From Humulus lupulus (Eukaryota; Streptophyta; Magnoliopsida; Rosales; Cannabaceae): a stretch of 64,000 nucleotides of DNA. Positions within the stretch are counted from its first letter, which is position 1. Every line of letters begins with the position of its first letter. This document shows positions 33,815 to 44,639 of the stretch, one piece after another. The notes below the pieces were generated by a model. That model ran no database searches and had not been told where the DNA came from. It was given only the letters and a program-made list of their open reading frames with translations. Both the position numbers and the translations under genes were made by a program. The DNA lies in assembly GCF_963169125.1 (NCBI RefSeq), contig NC_084794.1, forward strand, positions 222,949,409-223,013,408, read 5' to 3'.

Positions 33815-36800
33815 ATTGATAATACTTGCGCAGGTGTTCTCCATTCCAATAGCGCGGAACGAGATCTCCATTTAAGCGTGCAAGTTTGTACGTGCCTGGG
33901 TGAAGGACTTCTTCAATTCCTACCCAGTTTGGTCCGAGTACTCCAGCAGCTGGGTCGCGGGTGTTTAAGAAAACTCATCGAAGTACTAGGTCTCCGATGT
34001 TGAACTTTCTTTCTTTTACTTTTGAGTTAAAATACCGGGTGATTTTTTTCTGGTACGCAGCTACTCGAAGTTAGGCTTTTTCTCGTTTCTCTTCAAGCGA
34101 GTCTAGGGTCTCCATCAATAGTTGGCTATTCTGGTCTTGGTCATATGTGATTCTTCGATGTGAGGGCAGATCTAACTCGACTGGCAACATGGCTTCATAC
34201 CCGTATGCTAAGGAAAACGGGGTATGAACTGTTGTTGTTCAATGAGAAGTTCTATACGACTAGAGTACTTCGGACAGCTGTTCCAGCCATGCTCCTTTAG
34301 CTTCTTCGAGCCTTTTCTTCAGGGTATCCTTAAGTGTTTTATTCACTGCTTCAACTTGCCCATTTGCTTGTGGATGCGCGACCGAAGAAAAGCTTTTGAT
34401 GATTCCATGCCTTTCGCAGATGTCTGTGAATAGGTCACTGTCAAACTGGGTGTTGTTGTCTGAGACAATTTTTCGAGGCAAACCATATCGGCAAACAATG
34501 TTCTTGATGACAAAGTCAAGAAATTTCTTTGTCGTTATGGTAGTGTTGGACCCAAAACGGGTGTTTTAATATTTAAACTCGCAAGTGCACGAATCGTTCG
34601 GAATATAATGTTCATGTAAGTACGAGGTCGAACCCATGGGAGTTGACTAACATCAAAAGAAACTATTTCAAACAAAGCAATAATATTCTAACCTAGTTCC
34701 AAATATTTGATGAGATTTTGTTTTAGAAAAATAAAAGACAAGTAATAAAAAGATTTAAGATTAAATAGAAAAATGGTTTTCAAATGATATATGTAAAATA
34801 AGGTTATTAAGATTTTAGAATCCACAAAATGCAAGTTCAATAGTATTTATAAGTATATTGATTCCCAAGTTTTGATATAGTTGAAATAAATCACTATATA
34901 TTTTTTTCAAAATATATTTTCTATTCAAGCACAAGTTACTCTTTCAAAAATGTAGGATTTTTCTTCACTTTTATAAGATATAATTTCTAAGCATTAGTTG
35001 TGTTACAACCTAATGAAACTACAAAAAATCAAAGAGATTATGTTTAGGCAAAATATGATACTTATGCTCTAAGAATTAAATGTGAACAATTTAATGAAAA
35101 ACATTTAATCAAAGAATATCATATTTTTGCATAATAAAGAACTAAGTGTAATATGCTTTAACAATCAACACTAGATGAAAAATGCATATCTTTGATAGAA
35201 AAATCCATAAACAATGTTGTACAAATGGGAAATCAACATACAACAAGAAATACTATCTAGTTACATTTTGCTTCATCATCATCTTAATAACCTTTGAAAA
35301 AGATTAGAAGCTCATAACTAGATAAAAATTACAAAATAACATACTTGACATGCTCTTCAAAAGATGAAAATGGTAGAGAGAAAATAGTGAAAAGAAGAGA
35401 GAAAAATATGTGTAGAAGATGTTGAAAAGATGAAAAAGAAGAGCCCCCCCAAATGGTCTTACAAGACTCTATTTATAGGCAAAATATGGAAATTAAATTA
35501 ATCAAATTAAAATAAATAAATTGATTAATTTAATTGTGTTGGGAAGTGGTAGGATAAATAGAGTAAGTGTAAGAGTATTGGAAAGATGAAATGTTTGGTT
35601 GGGTAAAAGATTAGTGAAAAGCTAGGGTAAAAAATAAATTAGGAATGTTTATTTAGGTAAGAAAAATAGGGAAGAGTGAATTGATATTTGAGTGAAAGAA
35701 GAAAGACATTGGGAAGAAAAATGTTATTTTTGGCTATTTGGTGATTTTGACTAATTCAGAAAAATACTAATTTTTTTTCTTTGGGCTGGTCAAAAGGCAG
35801 ATGGGCCTGCTGAATGTGGGCTTATATGCTGAGAAGTTGGCATTTGGTGATAATATGTTGCTGCTGGGTCGTGGGTGATTGGGCCAGATAGAGAGGCAGG
35901 CCACGTTGAAGGTTGAAGGCTGAATGAACAGCTGTAGGCGTGATGATATATGCTGGGTTGAGCATATGTGATCAGGAGGCGTGAGGCATTGCAGCAGCTT
36001 GGAGTTGATTGCCTCACGTGAGGCAGGTGGCTGTTGAGATAAGCTGAAGACTCTTCATGCGGCTGGGAGATTGGAGGCTGAAGGAAGCACTTGGCAGGAA
36101 GGAGATGGGCCACGGGCTGAGAGGGCTGTAACGGGCCTGGGCAGAGGGTGGCAAGAGGAGAAAAATGCCACTTTCCTTGATTTTTCTTTACAGAAATGCC
36201 ATTTTTTCCACCATTCTTCTTTTCTTTTCAAAGCCAAAAAATACAACTTACTCCCTACAAAATAAGCAAATAATAAATTAGAATCAAATATTTTCAATTA
36301 TAAAATAACTCAAATTAAGTCCAAGAAAATACTAATTGAAATTTAATTTACTTTGGGAATTAAGTTCAATAAAATCACATTTTTTTAACTTATAATCTAT
36401 CAACACAAATTTCAAATAATTAAAGTACAACATATTATAATAAAATATCTATAAAACATATAAAAATCTATAAAATTAAAACAAAGCTAATAAATTCAAA
36501 AAGTAATTAAAACTTAATAATTTAATTAAAAACTTAAGAACTAAATCATTTTTAGCTTAAAAAGTGTGGTAAAATAACTCTAATTTCTAGAGTTATCAGG
36601 TAGCGAGTGGCTCAGCTTCGGCCCATGTGGTGAAGTAGTCGACTGCTACAACTGCGTATTTTACTCCACCCTTTCCCGTTGGCAAGGATCCAATTAAATC
36701 GACACCCCATACTGCAAAGGGCCATGGACTTTGCATTTGCTTTAATTCGTTGGAAGTTCCGCGTGGGATCTTGGAAAATCTCTGACACTTATCGCATTTT

Positions 36801-36967
36801 CGCACAAACTCCATTGAGTCTTCGTTCATAATCGGCCAGAAATAACCCTGCCTCATAATCTTTTTCGACAAGCTCTGCCCCCCAGCGTGATCCCCACAGA
36901 AGCCTTCATGTACTTCCCTCATCAGCTCTTTAGCCTTTTCTGGTGTAATACATCTGAGCAGTGGCAT
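33815..36967 (-). pseudogene. Integrase of element D, split by solo LTR E
   Basis: N-terminal zinc region and core start are at 36596-36967 (EVHEGFCGDHAGGQSLSKK, CDKCQRFSK, GVDLIGSLPTGKGG, VAVDYFTTWAEAEPLAT). The rest is at 33815-34543: VSDNNTQFDSDLFTDICER, then HPQANGQVEAVNKTLKD, and a frameshifted C-terminus. Solo LTR E (34544-36598) interrupts it at GGTAG. Confidence 0.85.
34544..36598 (-). mobile_element. Solo LTR E, Athila-like
   Basis: 2055 bp, TG...CA edges, TSD GGTAG at 34539-34543 and 36599-36603. No protein domains inside. The minus-strand start TGATAACTCTAGAAATTAGA carries an ACTCTAGAAATTAGAGT dyad, and the inner end has a GCAAGTGCACGAATC block; both recall Athila-type LTRs (from memory). 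TATA box on the minus strand (CTATAAATAG) at 35469-35478. A solo LTR implies loss of the interior by LTR-LTR recombination. Confidence 0.8.
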
Positions 36968-37018
36968 GGAGTATCCTCTTCGGTAAAGAACACCATCGAC
37001 CAGTATATACCTAGCAGC

Positions 37019-39010
37019 CTATCTCTGAAGAGTCCTGGCTTTGTTTCTATCTGCTGGTAGTACACCATTCGTGAGATACTCCAAGTACGGTGTCATCCAT
37101 GTATCTTCTATCCGAATTTCCATATTGGTTTCATCTGCTCGTATGCTCGGCTCGCATAATCTCTCCACTGGCACTATGTTTGAAGTGTCAGCGTCTTTTG
37201 CACTTGCGAGTTTGGCTAAGACATCTGCGTTTGAATTCTGATCTCGAGGTATTTGCTGAAGGGTATACTTCTCGAATTGCGCCAACAGATCTTTGGTTTT
37301 GTTCAGGTGGGCCACCATTTTTAGGCCCCGTGCTTGATACTCCCCTAAGACCTGATTCACTACCAGCTGTGAATCACTGTAAATATCAAGCACTTTTATA
37401 CTCATGTCTTTGGCCAACCTTAGTCCCGCGAGTAGTGCTTCATATTCGGCCTCATTGTTTGATGCGGTGAAATTTAACCTAATAGCGCAGTGAAATCGAT
37501 GCCCTTCTGGCGTTATCAATATCACTCCTGCTCCTGCGTGAGATTCGTTGGACGATCCGTCTATGAATAACTTCCACGAAGGAGCTTCAACTTGGGGCTC
37601 AGGCGCATTAGGTCTTTCGCACTGCTCGTTATCTGGGAGCTCAGTGAATTCAATGATAAGATTAGCCAAGACTTGCCCTTTTACTGCTGCTCGCGGTGAA
37701 TATGTGATATCGAACTGCCCGAGTTCGACTGCCAATTTTAACAAGCGTCCAGCCGCTTCCAATTTTTGCAGAACTTGCCGAAGGGGCTGGTTAGTTAAGA
37801 CTGTGATGGGATAGGCTTGGAAGTAAGGACGTAACTTCCTTGAGGCCAAGATTAAGCAATAGGCTAATCTCTCTATGGGAGGATACCTCAATTCGACACC
37901 GATTAACCTCTTGCTAACATAATAAACTGCCTTTTGTACGCCTTCTTCTTCTCGTACTAGCACCGCACTAGCAGCAAATTCGGTGATCGCCAGGTAAATG
38001 AACAAAGTTTCTCCATCTATAGGTTTTGATAAAACAGGAGGCTGTGCCATGTGGGCTTTTAAGGCTTGGAAGGCATGTTCGCAGTCTCCAGTCCATTCGA
38101 ACTTCTTGTTGCCTCTAAGAAGATTAAAGAAAGGGACGCATTTATCCGTCAACTTGGAAATGAATCTACTGAGTGCGGAAATCCTTCCAGTTAAACTTTG
38201 CACATCCTTGATTTTCACCAGCAATTTCATGTCGATCAGGGCATTGATCTTTTCGGGGTTGGCCTCAATTCCTCTTGAATTCACAATGAACCCCAAAAAT
38301 TTCCCTGATCCTACTCCGAAGGAACATTTGAGAGGATTTAACTTCATCTGATATATGTTCAAAACATTGAAACACTCTTGTAAATCCTTCACATGTCCTT
38401 CTGCCTTTTTCGACTTTACCAGCATGTCGTCCACGTACACCTCCATGTTTACCCCGATCAACTCCTTAAACATGTGGTTAACCAATCACTGGTAAGTCGC
38501 ACCAGCATTTTTCAGTCCAAAGGGCATTACTTTATAACAGTATAACCTTGTATCGGTCCGAAAGCTAGTGTGATCCTCGTCAGGGGGGTGCATACTAATC
38601 TGATTGTATCCTGAGTATGCATCCATTAAAGAGAGGATCTCATGTCCTGCAGTTGCATCGACCAGCTGGTCGATCCTTGGGAGTGGGAAGCAATCTTTTG
38701 GGTAGGCTTTATTAAGGTCTGTGAAATCCACACAGGTTCGCCATTTGCTGTTAGGCTTGGAACCAGTACTGGATTAGAGACCCGCGATGGATAAAACGCC
38801 ACCCTGATGAACCCATTCTCCTTCAGTCTTTCAACTTCCTCTTTTAAGGCTTTCGATCTATCCTTATCGAGCAGCCTTCTTTTTTGTTGCACGGGTGGAA
38901 AACTCTTGTCAACGTTCAGAACAAGGCTGATAACTGCAAGATCTATCCCAGCCATGTCTTTATGTGACCAGGCAAAAACTTCCTGGTTCTTTCTCAAAAA
39001 TTCCACCAGT
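37019..39010 (-). pseudogene. RT, RNase H and archaeal-type RNase H of element D (best preserved)
   Basis: The 488-codon frame at 37019-38485 covers RT thumb and both RNase H domains: MEVYVDDMLVKSKKAEGH (catalytic DD), KLNPLKCSFGVGSGKFLGF, LFIYLAITEFAASAVLVREE, VYYVSKRLIGVELRYPP, WKLFIDGSSNESHAGAGVIL, ASNNEAEYEALLAGLRLAKD, DIYSDSQLVVNQVLGEYQA and NSNADVLAKLASAKDAD. RT fingers/palm precede it at 38486-39006 (FPPVQQKRRLLDKDRSKALK, FMDAYSGYNQISMHPP in other frames). A frameshift near 38760 and a stop at 38488 interrupt the protein. Confidence 0.9.
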
Positions 39011-39171
39011 GCGTGCTTCGTTGTTGCTTCTAAATTTTTCCCAACCTTTACAACTCTGGTCGGGTCTTTTTCGTCAAGTTGGACCTCTTCAAGGTCCTCG
39101 ACGAGTCCAACATTTTCCTCAAAATCCCCAAAGCGAGGATCTAAATCTCTATCCTCACTTTGGGCAACACC

Positions 39172-39681
39172 CTATTTGGTGACTCCATCACCGAATCGGG
39201 CTTGTATATCAATGGTCATCTGTAACCTCTCTGGGGGAGTGCTCGTCACCGTTCCTTTCTTTGCCTTTGTGATCGAGGCATTGTAGCACTCCCTTGCTTC
39301 TCTCTGATTTCCCAACACGCGTCCTACCCCTGCGTCTGTTGGGAATTTCATGGCCAGATGCCATACTGAGGTGACGGCCCGAAGGTCAACCAGTATGGGC
39401 CTTCTGATTACAGCATTGTACGCCGAAGGACAATCTACTACTATGAAAGTAGCGAGTAATGTCCTGGTAGCAGGCGTTGTACCTGCTGTTATCGAAAGTT
39501 TGATTGACCCCGTAGGGGCGAGTCCCTCACCAGAGAAGCCGTAAATTGTCTGGTTGCAGGGCTCCAAGTCCTTGACGGACAACTTCATGCGTTCCAGCGA
39601 AGATTTGTACAAGATGTTTACTGAACTTCCTGTATCGACCAGTACTCTCTTCACCATCATGTTTGCAATTTGAATGTCCAC
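39172..39681 (-). pseudogene. Aspartic protease of element D
   Basis: One frame reads IQIANMMVKRVLVDTGSSVN (active site D-T-G intact), LYKSSLERMKLSVKDLEP, ATFIVVDCPSAYNAVIRRPI and ARECYNASITKAKKGT. It is the only protease in the window's three Tat copies with the catalytic triplet unchanged. Confidence 0.82.
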
Positions 39682-39741
39682 GACCAGCGGATCGAAATGT
39701 GGGAACCGGACATGCTGGGCATCGCTATCAGAGAAGGTTAT

Positions 39742-40645
39742 TTAACCATCCTCTGATCGAACCTTCTTTGATGCCTGGTCCTCCACAATCATCATCTCAA
39801 TGACCTGGTCGTGGCGTAGGGTCTGAGCATATCGTTCCCTTGCTTTTTCACTGCTTCCCGCGAGGTGCGGGCCTCCACAGATGGTGAGTAAAGTGCCAGC
39901 TACGGGGTCAGGCTGCAAAGGGGGCGAGCGCCTGCTCGTTTCCACCTGGAGCCTCTCGTTGGGAAGTTCCTGAGGCCCGTACATATCTCCTTAAGTGTCC
40001 TTGTCTGATAAGGAACTTGATTTCATCCTTTAGCTGGTTGCATTCATTTGTATCGTGTCCGTAGTCGTTATGATAACGACAGAACTTTGTTGTATCTCTC
40101 TTCGAAATATCCTTCCGAATGGGAGCGGGTCTTTTGTAAGGCACACTAGAACTCGTGGCCTGATACACCTCTCCCCGAGACTTGACAAGGGTAGTGTAGT
40201 TAGTGAACCGCAGTTCATAACGATTGCCCTTGGCGCGTTTATTTTCAGAGGTGGAAGGCTCATTATGCGGCTGTTTCCCCCCATTCTTGCCATTGCCATT
40301 GCCGTTCCCGTTGCCTTTGTCGTTGCCGTTGGGTTTTGACCCATTGGCGGCTTTGGCGAGTTCGGCAATCCCCTTATCCTTGCCTGGGGATTTCCCTTCG
40401 CTGGCGATGGCATCCTCGAGCTTGATGTATCGATCAGCTCTATCCAAAAATTCTTGAGTATTCTTAACTCCATGCATTCTGAGGCTACTCCACAAAGGCA
40501 TGCGGCGCCTAACTCCCGCAGTTAGGGCCATCATCTTGCCCTCATCACCCACTGTTTTGGATATAGCCGCTGCTCTCATGAAGCATTGGACGTGATCCTT
40601 CAGTGGCTCTCCCTCTTGCTGGCGTATCTCCACCAGCTGATTCGC
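39742..40645 (-). pseudogene. gag of element D, C-terminal part only
   Basis: Frame 39908-40633 carries the capsid end (PLKDHVQCFMRAAAISKT, LWSSLRMHGVKNTQEFLDR), a Gly/Asn-rich linker and the zinc knuckle CRYHNDYGHDTNEC. The protein begins abruptly at about 40645, where the sequence switches to tRNA-derived DNA. Compared with C about 1.4 kb of N-terminal gag and the leader are missing, so this copy could not have made full-length Gag itself. Confidence 0.85.
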
Positions 40646-40712
40646 CTCAATTGGTTAGAGCACACGTTTGGTAAGCAGGAGGTCTTGAGTTCAACTCTCA
40701 ATGAAAGCACCA
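40646..40712 (+). other. tRNA-Thr-derived segment including the PBS (element D)
   Basis: Plus-strand reading gives about 62-67 nt of a tRNA from the D-arm (TTGGTTAGAGC) to CCA at 40710-40712. The anticodon loop is TTGGTAA with anticodon GGT (40670-40672); variable region AGGTC; T-arm TTGAG/TTCAACT/CTCAA; acceptor end TGAAAGC-A-CCA. The normal 18-nt PBS is only 40695-40712. The junction with gag is at CTCAATTGG. It is not a tRNA gene: it lacks the 5' acceptor strand and has an encoded CCA. Confidence 0.8.
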
Positions 40713-40715
40713 GAA

Positions 40716-41316
40716 TATTGACCCTTGTTTTGGTCAACTGACACGGAGTCAAAAAGCTTGATGTGGATCGATGTGTTGGAATGAATATAATGACAAAAAT
40801 AGTAAAGGACACAAGATATTATAGTGGTTTGGCCCCAAGAACTGTTAATGACCTACGTCCACTTAAGCTATTATTGATGTGAGATCTCAAAGGGGTGATC
40901 AAAGAACTAGGGTTCTCCGAGTTTCACAAACCTGAGAGAGATAAACAGTACAATCGTAATACAATAGCTCTAATTCTCTCGTAAATATGTAATTTTAATT
41001 AAGCAAAAGCCAAAAGTCCCTCCCTTGAGCTATCTTTCTTTATTTATAGGCTCAAGGTACATGAATTTGTTACAGATATTCTCTCCTAATTAATCGGATA
41101 ATCAGGAATCATTGGAGATAATCTCGGAATTAGTTATGATCTCTACAAGATTATCTTGAAATATCTGGAATGTACGACCATGCTGGTCGTGATAAAAATT
41201 AAACTGCCGCGCCTGTAATGTCTTACTGGTCGATACTCTAACAGAACTCTGCCAGGTGTCAACCACGTGTTCAAAAATCGCTTAACACGTCATCCGTGCC
41301 TGTTTTTTGGATAACA
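40716..41316 (-). repeat. 5' LTR of element D
   Basis: Edges TATTGACC (TG mutated to TA) and GGATAACA, then TSD ATATT at 41317-41321. TATA box on the minus strand at 41041-41050. Confidence 0.92.
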
Positions 41317-41321
41317 ATATT

Positions 41322-41760
41322 GAATCTCAATGTCGTGATCAAAGAACTAGGGTTCTTGAGTTTCACAAACCTTAGGAGAATTACAACTGTTTGGAGGATA
41401 GTTGCACTAAACGCTCTTTCTCTCAGTATTCCCAAAAAAGATTCAAAAGTCCCTTCCTTGAGCCCTCTCATGCATATTTATAGGCTCAAGGGGGGTTACA
41501 TGGGCCTTAATTCTCCTTAATATCCGTGTATCAAGGCAATAAAGAGGAAATAATCAACGTAGTTATTATAAAATTATAATCTTTTAAGGAAATAAACCAA
41601 AACGTGCGACCAGTCTGGTCGTATCTAATCATGATGTTTGACGAAGCAACATGGAGCTGGTCGATAAGCAAATAGCACCTCTTCATTTCGGCTCTGCCAC
41701 GTGTCAACCACGTGTGAGAAATTCTTGCCACGTCATCAGCAGCCATTTTTTGGGTAAACA
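41322..41760 (-). repeat. 5' LTR of element C, part 2
   Basis: Resumes at GAATCTCAATG, matching the 3' LTR from GAATCACAATG (about 17960), and ends TAAACA followed by TSD ATATG. Contains the TATA box at about 41473-41484 and six G where the 3' LTR has about 13. Confidence 0.92.
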
Positions 41761-41765
41761 ATATG

Positions 41766-44145
41766 TACATAAAAAATGCACTTCATCCTGTGGTGAGCTT
41801 TATATTTAAGTGTGTCCATCTCAATTAACCAAAACATAATACTTAAGCAGCTAGACGGGAAATTATGATATATAAATCAGATTAATTTGCTACTAAGAAA
41901 TGAATATCATACTAGTACTTTTGAATTGAAATTGAACTATATGCAAATTACCTTGATGATATCACTCCCCATAAGCATCATCATATTGGCCCTTGTATCC
42001 ATCTCCTACTTCTTTTATATTAAGCTCTATAACAACATGAGACATACAGCATATCATAATACTCCATCTAACTCACACGATCTATAGACACATTAAAAGC
42101 TATCATTAGGAAATTCTATCATGTTTACAAGATACTATTGGAGTACCTTGATACTTTCAGACCCGTATAGCCCATGAAACAATTAGGAGTTTCTTGAAGT
42201 CATCTTTATCAATATGGTGTTAAAATAAGAGAAATTTTGTTGAAGTAAAAGTATAATAAAAGAACTATAAAAGAAAATAAATCATTTGCTTTAACGTTGT
42301 GCAGATAATGATGTAAAGGTCTAAATTATGTGATCATGTTTTTATGCAAAAACCACCATAAGAAAAGTCAAATAACTAATAATAATATTCTAGATCCCCG
42401 TAACAAGTATAAATATAAGCATAGTACATGAAAACTAAATAAAGATGTATGAATCAATAATATAAAAAAAAGAGGTATGAATAAACCATTATTGCTTTAA
42501 AAAGAAACTATTATAGAAATCAAAGAATTAACAATTTCGAACTCTGTATTTTAGTGGGAAAGTCATTTTAGTGTATTTTAAGGGGTAGTGGGAAAGTCAT
42601 TCAAAAAGATTGGTGAGACAGGAGGACTCAGTAAATTAATGCTAAGAAAGCTAACTTTCAGAACTAAATCAAACAACTTATTTCAAATAAATCATCACAT
42701 ACAAATAAATAAGAAACCTAAATAAAAAAGAAAGATATCAAAACTTTTGGTCAAACAAAATTTAGAAAAATCCAGGAAAACAACAAGAAGAAAACTTTAA
42801 CCTTACACCAAAGATATAAATAATGATCTCGGTAGTGAAAAACAGAGACAAACCAAAACAGTCTTTTGCTACAATCTCTCACTCTCACTCCCAAACAACC
42901 ATAAGCCACTCAAGAATAAAAAAAACCTCACACTATCCTTACCAGCAAGACCAAACACTATGAATTAAAAAAAAACAATTTTTTCCCAACCCAAACTCAG
43001 ATTAAAAAAATAAAAGAAGTTACCATATGAAACATCAAAATCAATCACTAAAAGCAACAAGTAAAAGATACACAGAAACATCAACAACACCACAAAAATA
43101 TTGAAGAAACCATGAGATGAGAGGATTATAAGAATAGTTACAAATAGATACAATTAATATTTGACACTTAATTACTTCGAATTCATAAACCCATTATAAG
43201 AAACCTCTTATAAAAACTGAATATTGAAAGAGACAATTTATCACACACTTAGCAAGCAATATTCAAACAAGAAACTAAAATATGATTTTTATGATTTAAA
43301 CAATATATTATAAACCAAATATACTGTGTGTAAACTACCCATATATATAAACAGTATATTCAACACGAAAAGAAAAAATATAAAGCCCACATATATATAT
43401 AAACAGTATATTCAACATCTCAAAGTGTGATAAATGAAGAGTGTGAAAACAACTATATAGTGGCATTTTCTTCCCTGTATGTGTTGTTGTCAAGTGTTCC
43501 TTACTCAACCAATCAATATTCACTCAGATAAATATCAAAACTCTCCATACATCAACAAATTGCACACAAATTTAAGATTTCACAGTAAAAAATAAAATTA
43601 TGAGAATGCCAAAGGGCATATTTCAGATTTCTCAATTCATAAATTTAAAGTTTCTCAATATATGACGAAGAGTAAAACAATAAACCGCACTCTCAATACA
43701 TCAATTTCATATTTCTCAATACATATTTATATTGAACACAACAGACAACCCAATGTTTTAGTCTTCCAACCATCTACCATGTCCAATAATATAGTATATG
43801 TTTATTAAAGATGCATAATTTCATCCACTAGCATATGAAATTAACATAACGCATATCATGTGGTAACACATTATTAAACTATACAAAATTCCCAATCACA
43901 AATGTTACTTTCATCCCCACACTAGCTAAATTGTTAGGTACTAGTGATTAAGAGTACTCATGGCAACATTAACAAATTCGAACATACCTCTCACTAATGT
44001 AATCAACCCAGAATCCTATTATTTTTTAAAGCAAAAACAAGTCCGATTTAAAGACTGACTAAGCTAGAAAGCATTTGAGAGAGACAGAGCAATAAGTGAT
44101 CTATGTGAAATAGAGAGAAGCTAACCCATTGAAAAGAAGGAAATA
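41766..44145. other. AT-rich CACTA interior without recognisable genes
   Basis: About 2.4 kb, strongly AT-rich, many stops in all frames. A 26-bp direct repeat (CATATATATAAACAGTATATTC) occurs near 43340 and 43391. I see no transposase motif. Confidence 0.5.
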
Positions 44146-44560
44146 AAACTTACCCAACACTCATGGTCGCCCCACGCCTTACCGTCGATTGAGCCAATGA
44201 TGTCAAGTCCCCGCTTGCGCCTGCATCCACAACGCCGAGCCCAACCACATTATCGCGCCGCTACCTACACCGCCACCCACGACCCCTCCGCGAGACCAAG
44301 CCACCCAAGAACCCCGAGCCCCTATCGTTTGCGTCATTTGCCCATGATCGGCCCCCACCGTTTGCCCAATACCCACGATCGTTCGTCGTTCGTGCTATTC
44401 GTCTGGTTTCCAAAACCCTCACATGTCGTTGAGTGAGAAAGGGAGCGTGAGGGAGAGGAAGTTGAGAGGGTCAACTTGCGGCTGAGAAGTGAGAAAGAGA
44501 GAGAGATAAGGTTTAGGGGAAAAGGAAAAAAACGTGAGCTGGGTAGAATTTTTAGTTTTT
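44146..44560 (-). other. GC-rich exon-like block in CACTA, possible first exon of the lost transposase gene
   Basis: In a very AT-rich neighbourhood 44160-44430 is GC-rich. Read on the minus strand it is preceded by a pyrimidine-rich start-like segment (44440-44520) and followed by a perfect donor (GG|GTAAGT at 44153). En/Spm elements are known to have a GC-rich untranslated first exon near one end; the analogy is inference. The plus-strand open frame here (44197-44436) has no domain. Confidence 0.35.
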
Positions 44561-44639
44561 ATTTTAATTTTAAATACAAAATTTAATGATATTAAGAAAA
44601 AAAAAATACAATAAAATATTAATGATATATTATTAATTT

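Larger units (their letters stand above)
29057..41316 (-). mobile_element. Tat-lineage retrotransposon D, nested in the 5' LTR of C; gag N-terminus replaced by tRNA-derived sequence
   Basis: TSD ATATT at 29052-29056 and 41317-41321. LTRs are 29057-29659 and 40716-41316 (603 and 601 bp). Same layout as C with antisense gene, integrase (split by solo LTR E), RNase H domains, RT, protease and only the C-terminal half of gag. By eye there are about eight mismatches in the first 190 LTR bases, and fewer afterwards. Confidence 0.93.
17796..41760 (-). mobile_element. Tat-lineage Ty3/gypsy retrotransposon C with antisense gene; split by element D
   Basis: TSD ATATG at 17791-17795 and 41761-41765. 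The 3' LTR is at 17796-18406; the 5' LTR is at 28890-29056 plus 41322-41760, interrupted by D. Without D the element is about 11.7 kb. Sense order on the minus strand is gag, protease, RT, RNase H, archaeal-type RNase H, integrase, with a plus-strand antisense gene between integrase and the 3' LTR. Numerous stops make it inactive. Confidence 0.93.

Noticed and set aside
40651..40712. A possible tRNA-Thr gene on the plus strand
   Set aside because: It lacks the 5' acceptor strand and part of the D-arm, has an encoded CCA, and sits exactly at the PBS of a retrotransposon. It is reverse-transcribed primer, not a gene.
44197..44436. Pro/Arg/His-rich plus-strand ORF in the CACTA
   Set aside because: Composition follows from the GC-rich block; the splice donor and start-like signals are on the opposite strand. 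No domain seen.
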